Source of the DNA: Allobogoriella deserti
GTDB taxonomy: Bacteria > Actinomycetota > Actinomycetes > Actinomycetales > Actinomycetaceae
Direction: 5' to 3'
Length of the DNA stretch: 64,000 bases
Assembly (NCBI RefSeq): GCF_042680605.1
Contig: NZ_JBHUEE010000004.1
Location: 270,129-334,128, forward strand
Shown: one piece after another, positions 41,831 to 50,308 of the stretch
How positions within the stretch are numbered: position 1 is the stretch's first letter
Layout of the letters: every line of letters begins with the position of its first letter
Translations under genes and position numbers: made by a program
The notes under the pieces: generated by a model
What the model was told of the DNA's origin: nothing
Seen by the model: the letters and a program-made list of their open reading frames with translations, nothing else
Databases searched by the model: none

Positions 41831-42606
41831 GCACCCTCCCGGCCACCAGCGAGTCCGGCGGCGCGAGCTCGGCGTTTCGCCGGGTCCTGGCCCAGTGCCG
41901 GTTCGAGACCGCCGCGGTGCTCCGCAACGGGGAGCAGCTCCTGCTCACCCTGGTGCTGCCGTTGCTCGGGCTCACTGTCATGCTCCGCACCGAGCTGCTG
42001 CCGGTGCCCGGACATCCCGGGGCGCGCGCCGCCGCGGCCGTCGCGGGCGTGGTGGCCCTCGCGGTCGCCTCGCAACTGACGTCGCAGGCCATCGGCCTCG
42101 CGTTCGACCGCCGCTGGGGCGTGCTCCGTCTGCTCGCCACCACACCGTTGGGGCCACGCGGGCTGCTCGCCGGCCGGCTGGGAGCGGTGCTCGTGGTGCT
42201 CGCAGTGCAGGTCGGGGTCATCCTGCTGGGCGGGTTGGTGCTCGGCTGGCGGCCGGTGCCGGACCTGCCCGTGATGGCCGGCGGCGCGGTCCTCGTCGTC
42301 CTCGGCGCTGCGGCGTTCGTCGCCCTCGCCGTGCTGCTCGGGGGAACGTTGCGCGCCGAGGCGGTGCTCGCCGTCGCCAATCTGCTGTGGGTGCTCATGG
42401 CGGCCGGTGGCGGGTTGCTCGTCCCGGCGCAGTCCCTCCCCGATCCCCTGGCCACCGCCGTCGAGTTCCTGCCGTCCGGCGCTCTGGGCGAAGGACTGCG
42501 CCATCTCGCAATCTCCGGTGCGCTGGACCTACGCGCCGTCGCGGTCCTGATCGTCTGGGCCGCGGTCGGAACCTGGGCGGCGGCCCGCTGGTTCCGCTGG
42601 GAGTGA
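41827..42606 (+). CDS. ABC-2 type exporter permease next to sufR
   Basis: A 259-residue protein with six hydrophobic segments (such as LLLTLVLPLLGLTVML). The loop FDRRWGVLRLLATTPLGPRGLLAGRL is the ATPase-contact element of ABC-2 permeases. It starts inside the ATPase stop codon (ATGA). Substrate unknown. Convergent with the GH65 gene. Confidence 0.88.
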   Translation: MSTLPATSESGGASSAFRRVLAQCRFETAAVLRNGEQLLLTLVLPLLGLTVMLRTELLPVPGHPGARAAAAVAGVVALAVASQLTSQAIGLAFDRRWGVLRLLATTPLGPRGLLAGRLGAVLVVLAVQVGVILLGGLVLGWRPVPDLPVMAGGAVLVVLGAAAFVALAVLLGGTLRAEAVLAVANLLWVLMAAGGGLLVPAQSLPDPLATAVEFLPSGALGEGLRHLAISGALDLRAVAVLIVWAAVGTWAAARWFRWE

Positions 42607-42678
42607 GGAGCAGACGACCCCGGGGCGGTCCGCTCTCGGCCGTCGAGCGACGATCGGGCGACGCCTGCCGCTGCGAGA

Positions 42679-45207
42679 TCAGTCGTAGAGTCCGTTGCCG
42701 CCCGGTTCGGACCCACCCTCGTACTCATGCTCCCGGGTGGCCGGGACGGTCGCCGTGACGAGCGTGCCGTCGGCGCGGCGGGTGCCTTCGAGGTCGCGCG
42801 TGGTCGGGGCGCCGATGAGGCGCGGCCCCTGGTCGCCGAGCGGGACGGTGACTGGCCCGGCGGCGGTGACGGTGACCGGCTCGCCACGGATCTCGATCGT
42901 GGCCGACTCCCCTGCCTCGACCGTCAGGGTGACCTCACTCTGGTACAGGTCGACGCGCACCCGCGTGCCACGGAGCGTCAATCGGTAGGTCAGGCCGCTC
43001 CAGGTGTCGGGCAGCCGCGGATCCATGGTCAGCGTGCCGGAGGAGTCCCGCAGCCCGCCGAACCCGTAGACCAGAGCACTCCAGATCCCGCCGGCCGAGG
43101 CGACGTGGACGCCGTCGGGCGTGTTGTGATGCAGGTTCGCCAAGTCGACGTAGAGCGCGTCACCGAAGTACTTCAGCGCCACTTCCTGGTAGCCGACCTC
43201 CGCGGCGACGATGGCCTGGACGACGGCGGAGAGGGTGGAGTCACCCGTGGTGAGCGGGTCGTAGTAGTCGAAGTCGGCGCGCTTCTCCTCCGGCGTGAAC
43301 TCGTGTCCCTGCATGAACAGGGCGAGGACGACGTCGGCCTGCTTGACCACCTGGAACCGGTAGATGACCAGCGGGTGGTAATAGAGCAGCAGCGGGTGCT
43401 TCTCCGGCGGAGTGTTCTCCAGGTCCCAGACTTCCTTCTCGAGGAACTGCGAGTCCTGGGGGTGGATGCCGATCCGTTCGTCGAAGGGGATGTGCATGGT
43501 CTCCGCGGCTCGCCGCCAGGCAGCGAGCTCGGCGTCGTCCAGGCCGAGCCGGCGCACCATGGCACGGTGTGCGGCCGGATGGTGCTCGCGGAGCTGGTCG
43601 ACAGCGTCGGCGGCGGCCCGCAGATTGAACCGCGCCATGACGTTCGTGTAGAGGTTGTCGTTCACCACGGTGGTGTACTCGTCCGGTCCGGTCACCCCGT
43701 GGATGTGGAACGACCCGGGGCCCGTACCGCGCCAGAAGCCCAGATCGACCCAGAGCCGGGCGGTTCCGACCAGCAGGTCGATCGCCTCGCGGGCGAGGAA
43801 GTCCTCGTCGCCGGTGGCGGCGAGGTACTGGCGCAGCGCATAGGCGATGTCCGCGTCGATGTGGTACTGCGCGGTCCCGGCGGCGTAGTACGCCGAGGCC
43901 TCCTCGCCGTTGATGGTGCGCCACGGGAACAGCGCCCCGTGCTGATTGAGCTCGGCGGCCCGCTCGCGTGCGGCCCCGAGCAGGGTGTAGCGGAACCGCA
44001 ACGCGTTCCGGGCCGCGCGCGGCATCGTGTAGGTCAGGAACGGCAGGACGTAGACCTCACCGTCCCAGAAGTAGTGACCGCCGTATCCCGAGCCGGTCAG
44101 GCCCTTGGCGGGGATGCCGCTGCCTTCGGCGCGCGCCGAGGCCTGGGCCACCTGGAAGAGGTTCCACCGGATGGCCTGCTGCGCGGCCGGCTGCCCGTGC
44201 AGCACGACGTCGCAGCGTTCCCAGTACCGCTCGAGCCACTCACGCTGGGCGGTGAAGTAGGTGTCGATGCCGTCCTGACGCGCCCGGTCGAGGGTGCGGC
44301 GGCACCGGTCGACGAGCTCGCGGGCGGGCACTCCGCGGGAGGTGTGGTACGAGACCACCTTGGTGATCCGGATCGGCCGTCCCTGACGCGCTCGGATCCG
44401 GTAGACGTGCTTGGCGAGGTCCTCCTCGACGAAGCCGAGCTCCTCGACCTGGTTGTCGGTCTCGATGCTGTGGTCGGCGGCCACCGCCAGGGTCATCCCG
44501 GAGTTCGTGCACCGGTAGCCCAGGACGTACCGCCCGTCACCGTGCCACTGGCACTGCGGCTGCAGCACCCGTTCGGTGAAGCTCTCGGCACGGCGCGGAT
44601 CGAACCGCGAGCCCAGCGCGGCCTCGCGCACGTCGTACTCGTCGCTGCCGTCCTGACGGTTGAGGATCTGACTGGAGACCGTCACCGGTGCGTCCGAGTC
44701 CAGCACGGTGATCTCGTAGGTCATGATCGCCAGATGCCGCTCGGTGAAGGAGACCATGCGGCTTGAGGAGATCCGCACATGCTTGCCGGCCGGGGTACGC
44801 CAGTCGATGTCCCGGCGAAGGACGCCGTCGCGGAAGTCGAGGGTGCGCTCGTAGGACGGCAGGTCGGCGACGGGGAGCAGCAGCGGCTCGTCGTCGACGT
44901 AGAGACGCAGGATCTTCGTGTCCGGGGCGTTGACGATCGTCTGGCCGGTACGCGCGAAGCCGTACGCCTCCTCGGCGTGCCGGATGGGCCAGGTCTCGTG
45001 GAACCCGTTGACGAAGGTGCCGTGGCTGTAGCTGTCGCGCCCCTCCTCGACATTGCCGCGCATGCCCAGGTAGCCGTTCGCGACGGCGAAGAGCGTCTCG
45101 GTCACGCCCTGGTCCTGGGTACCGAAGGCGGACTCGCGTAGGGCCCACTCGTCGACCGGGAACCGATCCCGGTCGAGGTGCGTCGGGAGTCCGAACTCGT
45201 CGGTCAT
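42679..45207 (-). CDS. GH65 glycoside phosphorylase/hydrolase
   Basis: An 842-residue GH65 enzyme. N-terminal beta domain, then the (alpha/alpha)6 barrel with GSGYGGHYFWDGEVYVLPFLTYTMP and the catalytic acid in GVTGPDEYTTVVNDNLYTN (Glu510). Phosphate-binding residues of disaccharide phosphorylases follow. GH65 members phosphorolyse maltose, trehalose, kojibiose or related alpha-glucosides to beta-glucose-1-phosphate. The overlapping sugar-phosphomutase gene shows that beta-glucose-1-phosphate is very likely the product. Exact disaccharide cannot be given. Confidence 0.92.
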   Translation of the reverse strand: MTDEFGLPTHLDRDRFPVDEWALRESAFGTQDQGVTETLFAVANGYLGMRGNVEEGRDSYSHGTFVNGFHETWPIRHAEEAYGFARTGQTIVNAPDTKILRLYVDDEPLLLPVADLPSYERTLDFRDGVLRRDIDWRTPAGKHVRISSSRMVSFTERHLAIMTYEITVLDSDAPVTVSSQILNRQDGSDEYDVREAALGSRFDPRRAESFTERVLQPQCQWHGDGRYVLGYRCTNSGMTLAVAADHSIETDNQVEELGFVEEDLAKHVYRIRARQGRPIRITKVVSYHTSRGVPARELVDRCRRTLDRARQDGIDTYFTAQREWLERYWERCDVVLHGQPAAQQAIRWNLFQVAQASARAEGSGIPAKGLTGSGYGGHYFWDGEVYVLPFLTYTMPRAARNALRFRYTLLGAARERAAELNQHGALFPWRTINGEEASAYYAAGTAQYHIDADIAYALRQYLAATGDEDFLAREAIDLLVGTARLWVDLGFWRGTGPGSFHIHGVTGPDEYTTVVNDNLYTNVMARFNLRAAADAVDQLREHHPAAHRAMVRRLGLDDAELAAWRRAAETMHIPFDERIGIHPQDSQFLEKEVWDLENTPPEKHPLLLYYHPLVIYRFQVVKQADVVLALFMQGHEFTPEEKRADFDYYDPLTTGDSTLSAVVQAIVAAEVGYQEVALKYFGDALYVDLANLHHNTPDGVHVASAGGIWSALVYGFGGLRDSSGTLTMDPRLPDTWSGLTYRLTLRGTRVRVDLYQSEVTLTVEAGESATIEIRGEPVTVTAAGPVTVPLGDQGPRLIGAPTTRDLEGTRRADGTLVTATVPATREHEYEGGSEPGGNGLYD

Positions 45208-45977
45208 CCGTGCTCCTTGTTCACGTCTGGGTCCGTGGTCTCCACATCGGGCAGCAGGTCGGCCAGGTCGGTGACGACGAGGTCGGCGCCGGCCTCGCGC
45301 AGCCGCTCGGCGCCCACGCCGCGGTCGACGCCGACCACGAGGCCGAAATCGCCGGCGCGGCCGGCCTGGACACCGGAGAGGGCGTCCTCGACGACGGCGG
45401 ACCGCGCCACTGGGACTCCGAGCCGCTCGGCCGCGTGGATGAACGTGTCGGGCTGCGGTTTGCCCGCCAGGTGCCGATCGGCGGCCACGGCTCCGTCCAC
45501 CACGACGTCGAACCGGTCGGCGATCCCGGCCGCGGCGAGCACGGCCGGCGCGTTCTTCGAACTGGAGACGACGGCGACGGCGATCCCGGCGCCGAGGAGG
45601 GCGTCGGTGAACCGGACCGAACCGGGATACGGCTCGACGCCCTCGGCCTCGAGCACGGCGGTGAGCTCGGCGTTCTTCCGGTTGCCCAGGCCGCAGACCG
45701 TCTCCGCCTCAGGCGGGTCGGACGGATCGCCCTCGGGCAGGGTGATGCCGCGGGCGGCGAGCATCGCCCGCACGCCTTCGTAGCGCGGCCGGCCGTCGAT
45801 GTGGTCGAAGTAGTCGGCGTCGGTGTACGGCTCGACGCCACGAGCCTCGAGGTACGGCGTGAACAACCGCGACCACGCCCGCATGTGCACCTCGGCCGTC
45901 GGGGTGAGGACCCCGTCGAGGTCGAACAGGACGGCATCGATGCCGGCGAACGTGCCGGCACGGATAGGCGCACTCAT
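45204..45977 (-). CDS. Beta-phosphoglucomutase-like HAD hydrolase
   Basis: A 257-residue HAD protein. Nucleophile motif IDAVLFDLDGVLTPTAEVHMRAW (Asp near residue 18-20), motif 2 VVSSSKNAPAVL and the Lys-containing LAGKPQPDTFIHAAERLGV followed by VVEDALSGVQAGRAG. This is the beta-PGM pattern, which turns beta-glucose-1-phosphate into glucose-6-phosphate. ATG of MSAPIRAG is the start; it overlaps the GH65 gene by 4 bases. The two enzymes together make a full disaccharide-use route. Confidence 0.88.
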   Translation of the reverse strand: MSAPIRAGTFAGIDAVLFDLDGVLTPTAEVHMRAWSRLFTPYLEARGVEPYTDADYFDHIDGRPRYEGVRAMLAARGITLPEGDPSDPPEAETVCGLGNRKNAELTAVLEAEGVEPYPGSVRFTDALLGAGIAVAVVSSSKNAPAVLAAAGIADRFDVVVDGAVAADRHLAGKPQPDTFIHAAERLGVPVARSAVVEDALSGVQAGRAGDFGLVVGVDRGVGAERLREAGADLVVTDLADLLPDVETTDPDVNKEHG

Positions 45978-46115
45978 CGCCACTCCCCTGGTCGCGTCTC
46001 GGTCGGCACCAACGTAGTGCCCGACGCGCCGGAGTCGAACCCGGCCGCGCGGGAGGTGGCACGGACCACGCCGTGGGCGGCGAACACCGGTGCCGGCCCG
46101 ACGTAGGCTGAAGAC

Positions 46116-47087
46116 GTGAGCACCGCCACCGACCCGCGGCCCGGCCCGGCCGCGGCAGGAGACGCCGGACCGGGAGCGGGCCCCTCGCGCGCACGGGTGG
46201 ACCGCCTCACGTGGGCGCTCGCGGTCGCGAACCTCCTCGCCCAGCTCGCCATCATCGTCACCGGCGGGGCGGTACGCCTGACCGGGTCCGGGCTCGGATG
46301 CTCGACCTGGCCGATGTGCGAGCCGGGCTCCTTCACGCCCGTCTTCCACGAGGCGACGTCGATCCATCCGTATGTGGAGTTCGGGAACCGGACGATGTCG
46401 GGCGTGCTCAGCGTCATCGCGCTGGCCCTGGTCTGGGCCGTCCACCGCCGAGAGCCGACGCGGTCTCGGCCGGCCTCGCTCAAGCGGCTGACGTGGTGGC
46501 CGCTCGCGGGCGTCGTGCTCCAGGCGGTCATCGGGGGCATGTCGGTGCTGTGGGTACTGCACCCGGTGATCGTCGGGTCGCACATGCTCTTCTCGCTCGC
46601 ACTGGTCGCCTTCTCCACCTACCTGCTCGTGCGGCTCCGCTCGGCCGACGCGACGCCGCGCCCGCGACTGGCCGGGCCGGCTCGCGCCCTGCCGTGGCTG
46701 CTCGCGCTCCTTGCCGGAGCCGTGGTGATTCTCGGCACGGTGGTGACCGGGACCGGTCCCCACTCGGGCGACGCGGACGCGCCGTACCGGTACGCCCTCG
46801 ACCCGGTCGTGGTCACGCGGCTGCATGCCGCAGCCGTGTGGGTCTTCCTCGCCGTCGTCATCGCCATCGGCGCAACACTGCTGAGGTCCCGCGACGCCGC
46901 GCACCTCCGCCCGGCCCGGCGCGGCTGGTCGATCCTCCTCGCCGTGACGGCCCTCGAGGGCGTCATCGGCTACACCCAGTACCTCACCGGCCTGCCGGAG
47001 GTGCTGGTCGGCGTCCACATGCTCGGTGCCGGCCTCGTGGTGGCGGCGGCGACACTGACCTGCAGCGGCCTGTACCGCCGCGCCTGA
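46116..47087 (+). CDS. ctaA: Heme A synthase
   Basis: A 323-residue CtaA/COX15 protein with about eight membrane helices. VTGGAVRLTGSGLGCSTWPMCEPGSFTP carries the conserved loop and CxxxxxxC pair; HIS residues for heme are in HPYVEFGNRTMS, VGSHMLFSLALV, VVTRLHAAAVWV and LVGVHMLGAG. It converts heme O to heme A for cytochrome oxidase. GTG start. It is divergent from the beta-PGM gene. Confidence 0.93.
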   Translation: MSTATDPRPGPAAAGDAGPGAGPSRARVDRLTWALAVANLLAQLAIIVTGGAVRLTGSGLGCSTWPMCEPGSFTPVFHEATSIHPYVEFGNRTMSGVLSVIALALVWAVHRREPTRSRPASLKRLTWWPLAGVVLQAVIGGMSVLWVLHPVIVGSHMLFSLALVAFSTYLLVRLRSADATPRPRLAGPARALPWLLALLAGAVVILGTVVTGTGPHSGDADAPYRYALDPVVVTRLHAAAVWVFLAVVIAIGATLLRSRDAAHLRPARRGWSILLAVTALEGVIGYTQYLTGLPEVLVGVHMLGAGLVVAAATLTCSGLYRRA

Positions 47088-47232
47088 CGCACACACCTGA
47101 GCGCCGGCCCCCGGCTCCCCCGCTCGGCCGTTTCCTGACGCACCCCGTCTCCCACCGCCGGCGCACCGACCAGGTCGCTGTGGCCCGGTGCGACGTGCCC
47201 CACCACTGCTGCGCCACCCCTTGCATCCAGCA

Positions 47233-47277
47233 GTACTCGGTGTCACTATGTACCGGTAGCTAGCATCACTGAGTACC
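47233..47277. promoter_or_regulatory. Candidate PadR operator array
   Basis: GTACTCGGTG (47233-47242) and CACTGAGTAC (47267-47276) form a 10-bp inverted repeat with one mismatch. TCACTATGTACC (47243-47254) and TCACTGAGTACC (47266-47277) are direct repeats starting 23 bases apart. The TACCGGTA palindrome lies between. The array ends 11 bases before the PadR ATG and its GGGAGG, so autoregulation is likely. Confidence 0.6.
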
Positions 47278-47288
47278 AGGGAGGGCGG

Positions 47289-47627
47289 ATGGGCAAGCAG
47301 ACGACCGAGATGCTCAAGGGCGTGCTCGAGGGCATCGTCCTGGCGATCATCTCGGTGCGCCCGGCCTACGGGTACGAGATCACCGCCCGGTTGCGCGAGC
47401 ACGGCTTCGCCGACATCGCCGAGGGGACGGTCTATGCGCTCCTCGTCCGGGTGGAACGACGGGGGCTCGTCGACGTGGAGAAGGTCCCGTCACAGAAGGG
47501 CCCACCGCGCAAGGTCTACGCGCTCAACGACAGCGGGCGCGCACAGCTCGACGAGTTCTGGGAGGCCTGGAGCTTCCTCGCAGAACGCCTTGAACAGCTC
47601 CGAGGAGAGGGACAGCACGATGGCTAA
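47289..47627 (+). CDS. PadR-family transcriptional regulator
   Basis: A 112-residue winged-helix repressor. ILAIISVRPAYGYEITARLREHGFADIAEGTVYALLVRVERRGLVDVEKV is the PadR DNA-binding domain, followed by a short helix for dimerisation. GGGAGG precedes ATG. It overlaps the next gene by 8 bases and heads a four-gene operon. PadR proteins often sense toxic small molecules and control exporters. Confidence 0.92.
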   Translation: MGKQTTEMLKGVLEGIVLAIISVRPAYGYEITARLREHGFADIAEGTVYALLVRVERRGLVDVEKVPSQKGPPRKVYALNDSGRAQLDEFWEAWSFLAERLEQLRGEGQHDG

Positions 47628-48012
47628 GTGGTACGAGCTCGTCACGGGCTCGCTCGAGGAGAAGAAGCGCTACAAGGACCTCAAGGCCCGCCAGAAGGCG
47701 CTGCCGGACGGTTACCGTACGGCCGCCGAGGGACTGTCGCGGTACCTCATGTACGCCGGCGGGATCGACAAGTCCGACGTGCTGCTCGCGATGCTCGAGG
47801 ATCTCGTCGAGCTCTTCGAGCACAGCGCCGCCGCTGGGACACCGGTGCCGGAGATCGTCGGCGAGGACCCGGTCGAGTTCGCCGAGGACTTTCTCACGAA
47901 CTACGACGACGGCCGCTGGATCAACAAGGAGCGTGCTCGGCTGGCCGAGGCCGTCGAGCGTGCCACGGCCGAGAACCGCGCCGCCGGCGAGAAGCCGGAG
48001 GACGAGCGATGA
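47620..48012 (+). CDS. DUF1048 family protein
   Basis: A 130-residue soluble helical protein. WYELVTGSLEEKKRYKDLKARQKALPDGYRTAAEGLSRYLMYAGG and LLAMLEDLVELFEHSAAAGTPVPEIVGEDPVEFAEDFL are the DUF1048 core. Such proteins are commonly encoded between a PadR regulator and an ABC exporter. Function unknown, but the conserved location suggests a role in the same response. Highly charged C-terminus. Confidence 0.88.
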   Translation: MAKWYELVTGSLEEKKRYKDLKARQKALPDGYRTAAEGLSRYLMYAGGIDKSDVLLAMLEDLVELFEHSAAAGTPVPEIVGEDPVEFAEDFLTNYDDGRWINKERARLAEAVERATAENRAAGEKPEDER

Positions 48013-48863
48013 GCGCGCCTTCGCTGGACCACGCGCGCGCCCGGACGGGAGCCATCCGCGTCCGCGGGCTGACGAAGGCCTTCGGAGATCTGCAGGTCCT
48101 GCGTGGCGTCGACCTCGACGTGGCGGCCGGCAGCATCGTCGCGTTGCTCGGATCCAACGGCGCCGGCAAGACGACCGCCGTGAAGATCCTCGCGACGCTG
48201 CTCAAGGCCGACGGCGGCTCCGCCTCCGTCGCAGGGCACGACGTCGCCGCGGAGCCGGAGCGGGTGCGTGAGTCGATCAGCCTCACCGGCCAGTTCGCCG
48301 CCGTCGACGAGATTCTGACGGGGCAGGAGAATCTCGCGCTCGTCGCCCGGCTACGGCATCTGCCGGACCCGGACGGAATCGCCGAGCGCCTCCTCGCCCG
48401 CTTCTCACTGACGGACGCGGGCAACCGGAGGGTGGCCACCTACTCGGGCGGGATGCGGCGGCGGCTCGACATCGCGATGAGCCTCATCGGTGACCCACCG
48501 GTGATCTTCCTGGACGAGCCCACCACAGGACTCGACCCGCAGGCGCGCATCGAGGTGTGGGACGCCGTGCGCGAACTCGCACGGCAGGGCACCACCGTGC
48601 TGCTGACCACGCAGTACCTCGACGAGGCCGAGCAGCTCGCCGACCGGATCGCCATTCTCCACACCGGCCGCATCATCACTGAAGGCACCCTCGCCGAGCT
48701 CAAGGCGCTCATGCCGCCGACGACGGTCGAGTACGTCGAGAAGCAGCCGACCCTGGAGGAGATCTTCCTCGCCGTGATCGGCGAGACCCCTCCGTCCGAG
48801 GACGCCACACCGGCACCGTCCACCACGTCCACCACCAGGTCCACGAAGAAGAAGGGGCGATGA
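48009..48863 (+). CDS. ABC-2 exporter ATPase of the PadR operon
   Basis: A 284-residue ATPase. Walker A LLGSNGAGKTT, signature YSGGMRRRLDIAMSL, Walker B VIFLDEPTTGLDPQ; the switch residue is Gln in LLTTQYLDEAEQ rather than His, as in many DrrA-like proteins. A Ser/Thr-rich tail ends in KKKGR. Overlaps DUF1048 and the permease by 4 bases each. Confidence 0.92.
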   Translation: MSAPSLDHARARTGAIRVRGLTKAFGDLQVLRGVDLDVAAGSIVALLGSNGAGKTTAVKILATLLKADGGSASVAGHDVAAEPERVRESISLTGQFAAVDEILTGQENLALVARLRHLPDPDGIAERLLARFSLTDAGNRRVATYSGGMRRRLDIAMSLIGDPPVIFLDEPTTGLDPQARIEVWDAVRELARQGTTVLLTTQYLDEAEQLADRIAILHTGRIITEGTLAELKALMPPTTVEYVEKQPTLEEIFLAVIGETPPSEDATPAPSTTSTTRSTKKKGR

Positions 48864-49621
48864 CGATGCGCCTGCTCGGCGACACCGCCACACTGACCGG
48901 CCGGTCGCTGCGCCACATCGCGCGCAGTCCGGACACCATCATCACCACCGCGATCATGCCGATCGCGTTCCTGCTGCTGTTCGTCTACGTCTTCGGGGGC
49001 GCCATCGACGTGGGCGGGGCGAACTACGTCGACTACCTGCTGCCGGGGATCCTCCTCATCACCATCGCGTCGGGCGTGGCCTACACCGCGTACCGCCTCT
49101 TCCTCGACATGCAGGGCGGACTGTTCGAGCGTTTCCGGTCCATGCCGGTCGCGCGCTCGGCGGTGCTGTGGTCGCACGTCCTCACCTCGGTCCTGGCGAA
49201 CCTCATCTCGCTCGTGATCGTCGTCGGGGTCGCTCTGCTCATGGGTTTCCGCAGCGATGCGCGCCCGCTCGCCTGGCTCGCCGTGGCCGGCATCCTCGTC
49301 CTGTTCACCCTGGCGATCACCTGGATCGCCGTCATCTCGGGACTGTCGGCGAAGTCCGTCGACGGCGCCAGCGCATTCTCCTACCCGCTGATCTTCCTGC
49401 CGTTCGTCAGCTCCGCGTTCGTCCCGACGGACTCGATGCCCGCTCCGGTGCGGTGGTTCGCCGAGAACCAGCCGGTGACCTCGATCGTCGACACCATCCG
49501 CACGCTGTTCGCCGGCGGGTCGGTCGACGGCGAGATCTGGGTCGCGCTGGCCTGGTGCGTCGGCATCCTCGTCGTCGCCTGGGCCGTGGCCGGGGTGATC
49601 TATCGCGGCAAGGCGTCCTGA
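48860..49621 (+). CDS. ABC-2 exporter permease of the PadR operon
   Basis: A 253-residue membrane protein with six segments. The ABC-2 loop is FLDMQGGLFERFRSMPVARSAVLWSHV, and WFAENQPVTSIVDTIRTLFAGG before the last helix is a typical DrrB-like motif. Drug or antibiotic export is likely from PadR control; the compound is unknown. Confidence 0.92.
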   Translation: MTMRLLGDTATLTGRSLRHIARSPDTIITTAIMPIAFLLLFVYVFGGAIDVGGANYVDYLLPGILLITIASGVAYTAYRLFLDMQGGLFERFRSMPVARSAVLWSHVLTSVLANLISLVIVVGVALLMGFRSDARPLAWLAVAGILVLFTLAITWIAVISGLSAKSVDGASAFSYPLIFLPFVSSAFVPTDSMPAPVRWFAENQPVTSIVDTIRTLFAGGSVDGEIWVALAWCVGILVVAWAVAGVIYRGKAS

Positions 49622-49672
49622 GCGGCCGCCTCGAGCACCTGAGCGCACCCGCCGCACTTGAGCAGCGTACGG

Positions 49673-50308
49673 CTATCGCATCCAGGGCGCGTCGACCGGT
49701 CGCAGCGGCGCCCAGTCCCGTGCACGTGCGCTGGCGGCGGCGAGAATGCCGACGACGGTCGCCGGGTTGTGGATGCGTCCCTCGTGCACCGCGGTGACCG
49801 CGTCGTCGAGCGGGACCCAGCGCAGCTCCATGTCGCGCTCTTCCTCGTGCCGTTCGTGCCGCTCGTCCTCGGCGACGTCGCTGAGGTCCCGAGCGAGGTA
49901 GATGCGGACAGACTCGTCCGAGCCGCCCGGTGAGGTGAAGAAGTCGACGAGCACGTCCCACCGCGCGGCCCTGAGGTCGGCCTCCTCGCCGAGCTCACGT
50001 CGGGCGGCGAGCAGGTACTCCTCGCCGTCGACGTCGAGCAGGCCGGCCGGTACCTCCCACAGCACGCCCCGCACCGGGTGGCGGTACTGGCTGAGCAGGA
50101 GGATCTCCTCGTCGCCGGGCTCGCCCCGCAGGGCGACGACGGCGACCGCTCCGGGGTGGTCGACATACTCGCGCAGCACCGCGGACTCGTCGTCCGGGGC
50201 GAGCCGCACCTCGTCGCCGACCAGCCCGACGACGCGGCCGGAGTGGATCCGACGAGAGCTCAGCACCTCGCGGCCGGTGTCCTTGACGTCGGCGAGATCC
50301 TCGCTCAC
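49673..50308 (-). CDS. Nudix hydrolase, ADP-ribose pyrophosphatase-like
   Basis: A 211-residue protein. The Nudix core is WEVPAGLLDVDGEEYLLAARRELGEEADL, with REL-EE matching the REUxEE motif; the last Gly of the box is Asp, as in related mycobacterial Rv1700-type enzymes. It probably splits ADP-ribose into AMP and ribose-5-phosphate. GTG start overlaps the pyrG stop (GTGA). Confidence 0.9.
   Translation of the reverse strand: MSEDLADVKDTGREVLSSRRIHSGRVVGLVGDEVRLAPDDESAVLREYVDHPGAVAVVALRGEPGDEEILLLSQYRHPVRGVLWEVPAGLLDVDGEEYLLAARRELGEEADLRAARWDVLVDFFTSPGGSDESVRIYLARDLSDVAEDERHERHEEERDMELRWVPLDDAVTAVHEGRIHNPATVVGILAAASARARDWAPLRPVDAPWMR

Noticed and set aside
45978..47402. Long N-terminal extension of the beta-PGM-like protein
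   Set aside because: The extension is antisense to ctaA and contains no domain; the HAD fold begins normally at the ATG at 45977.
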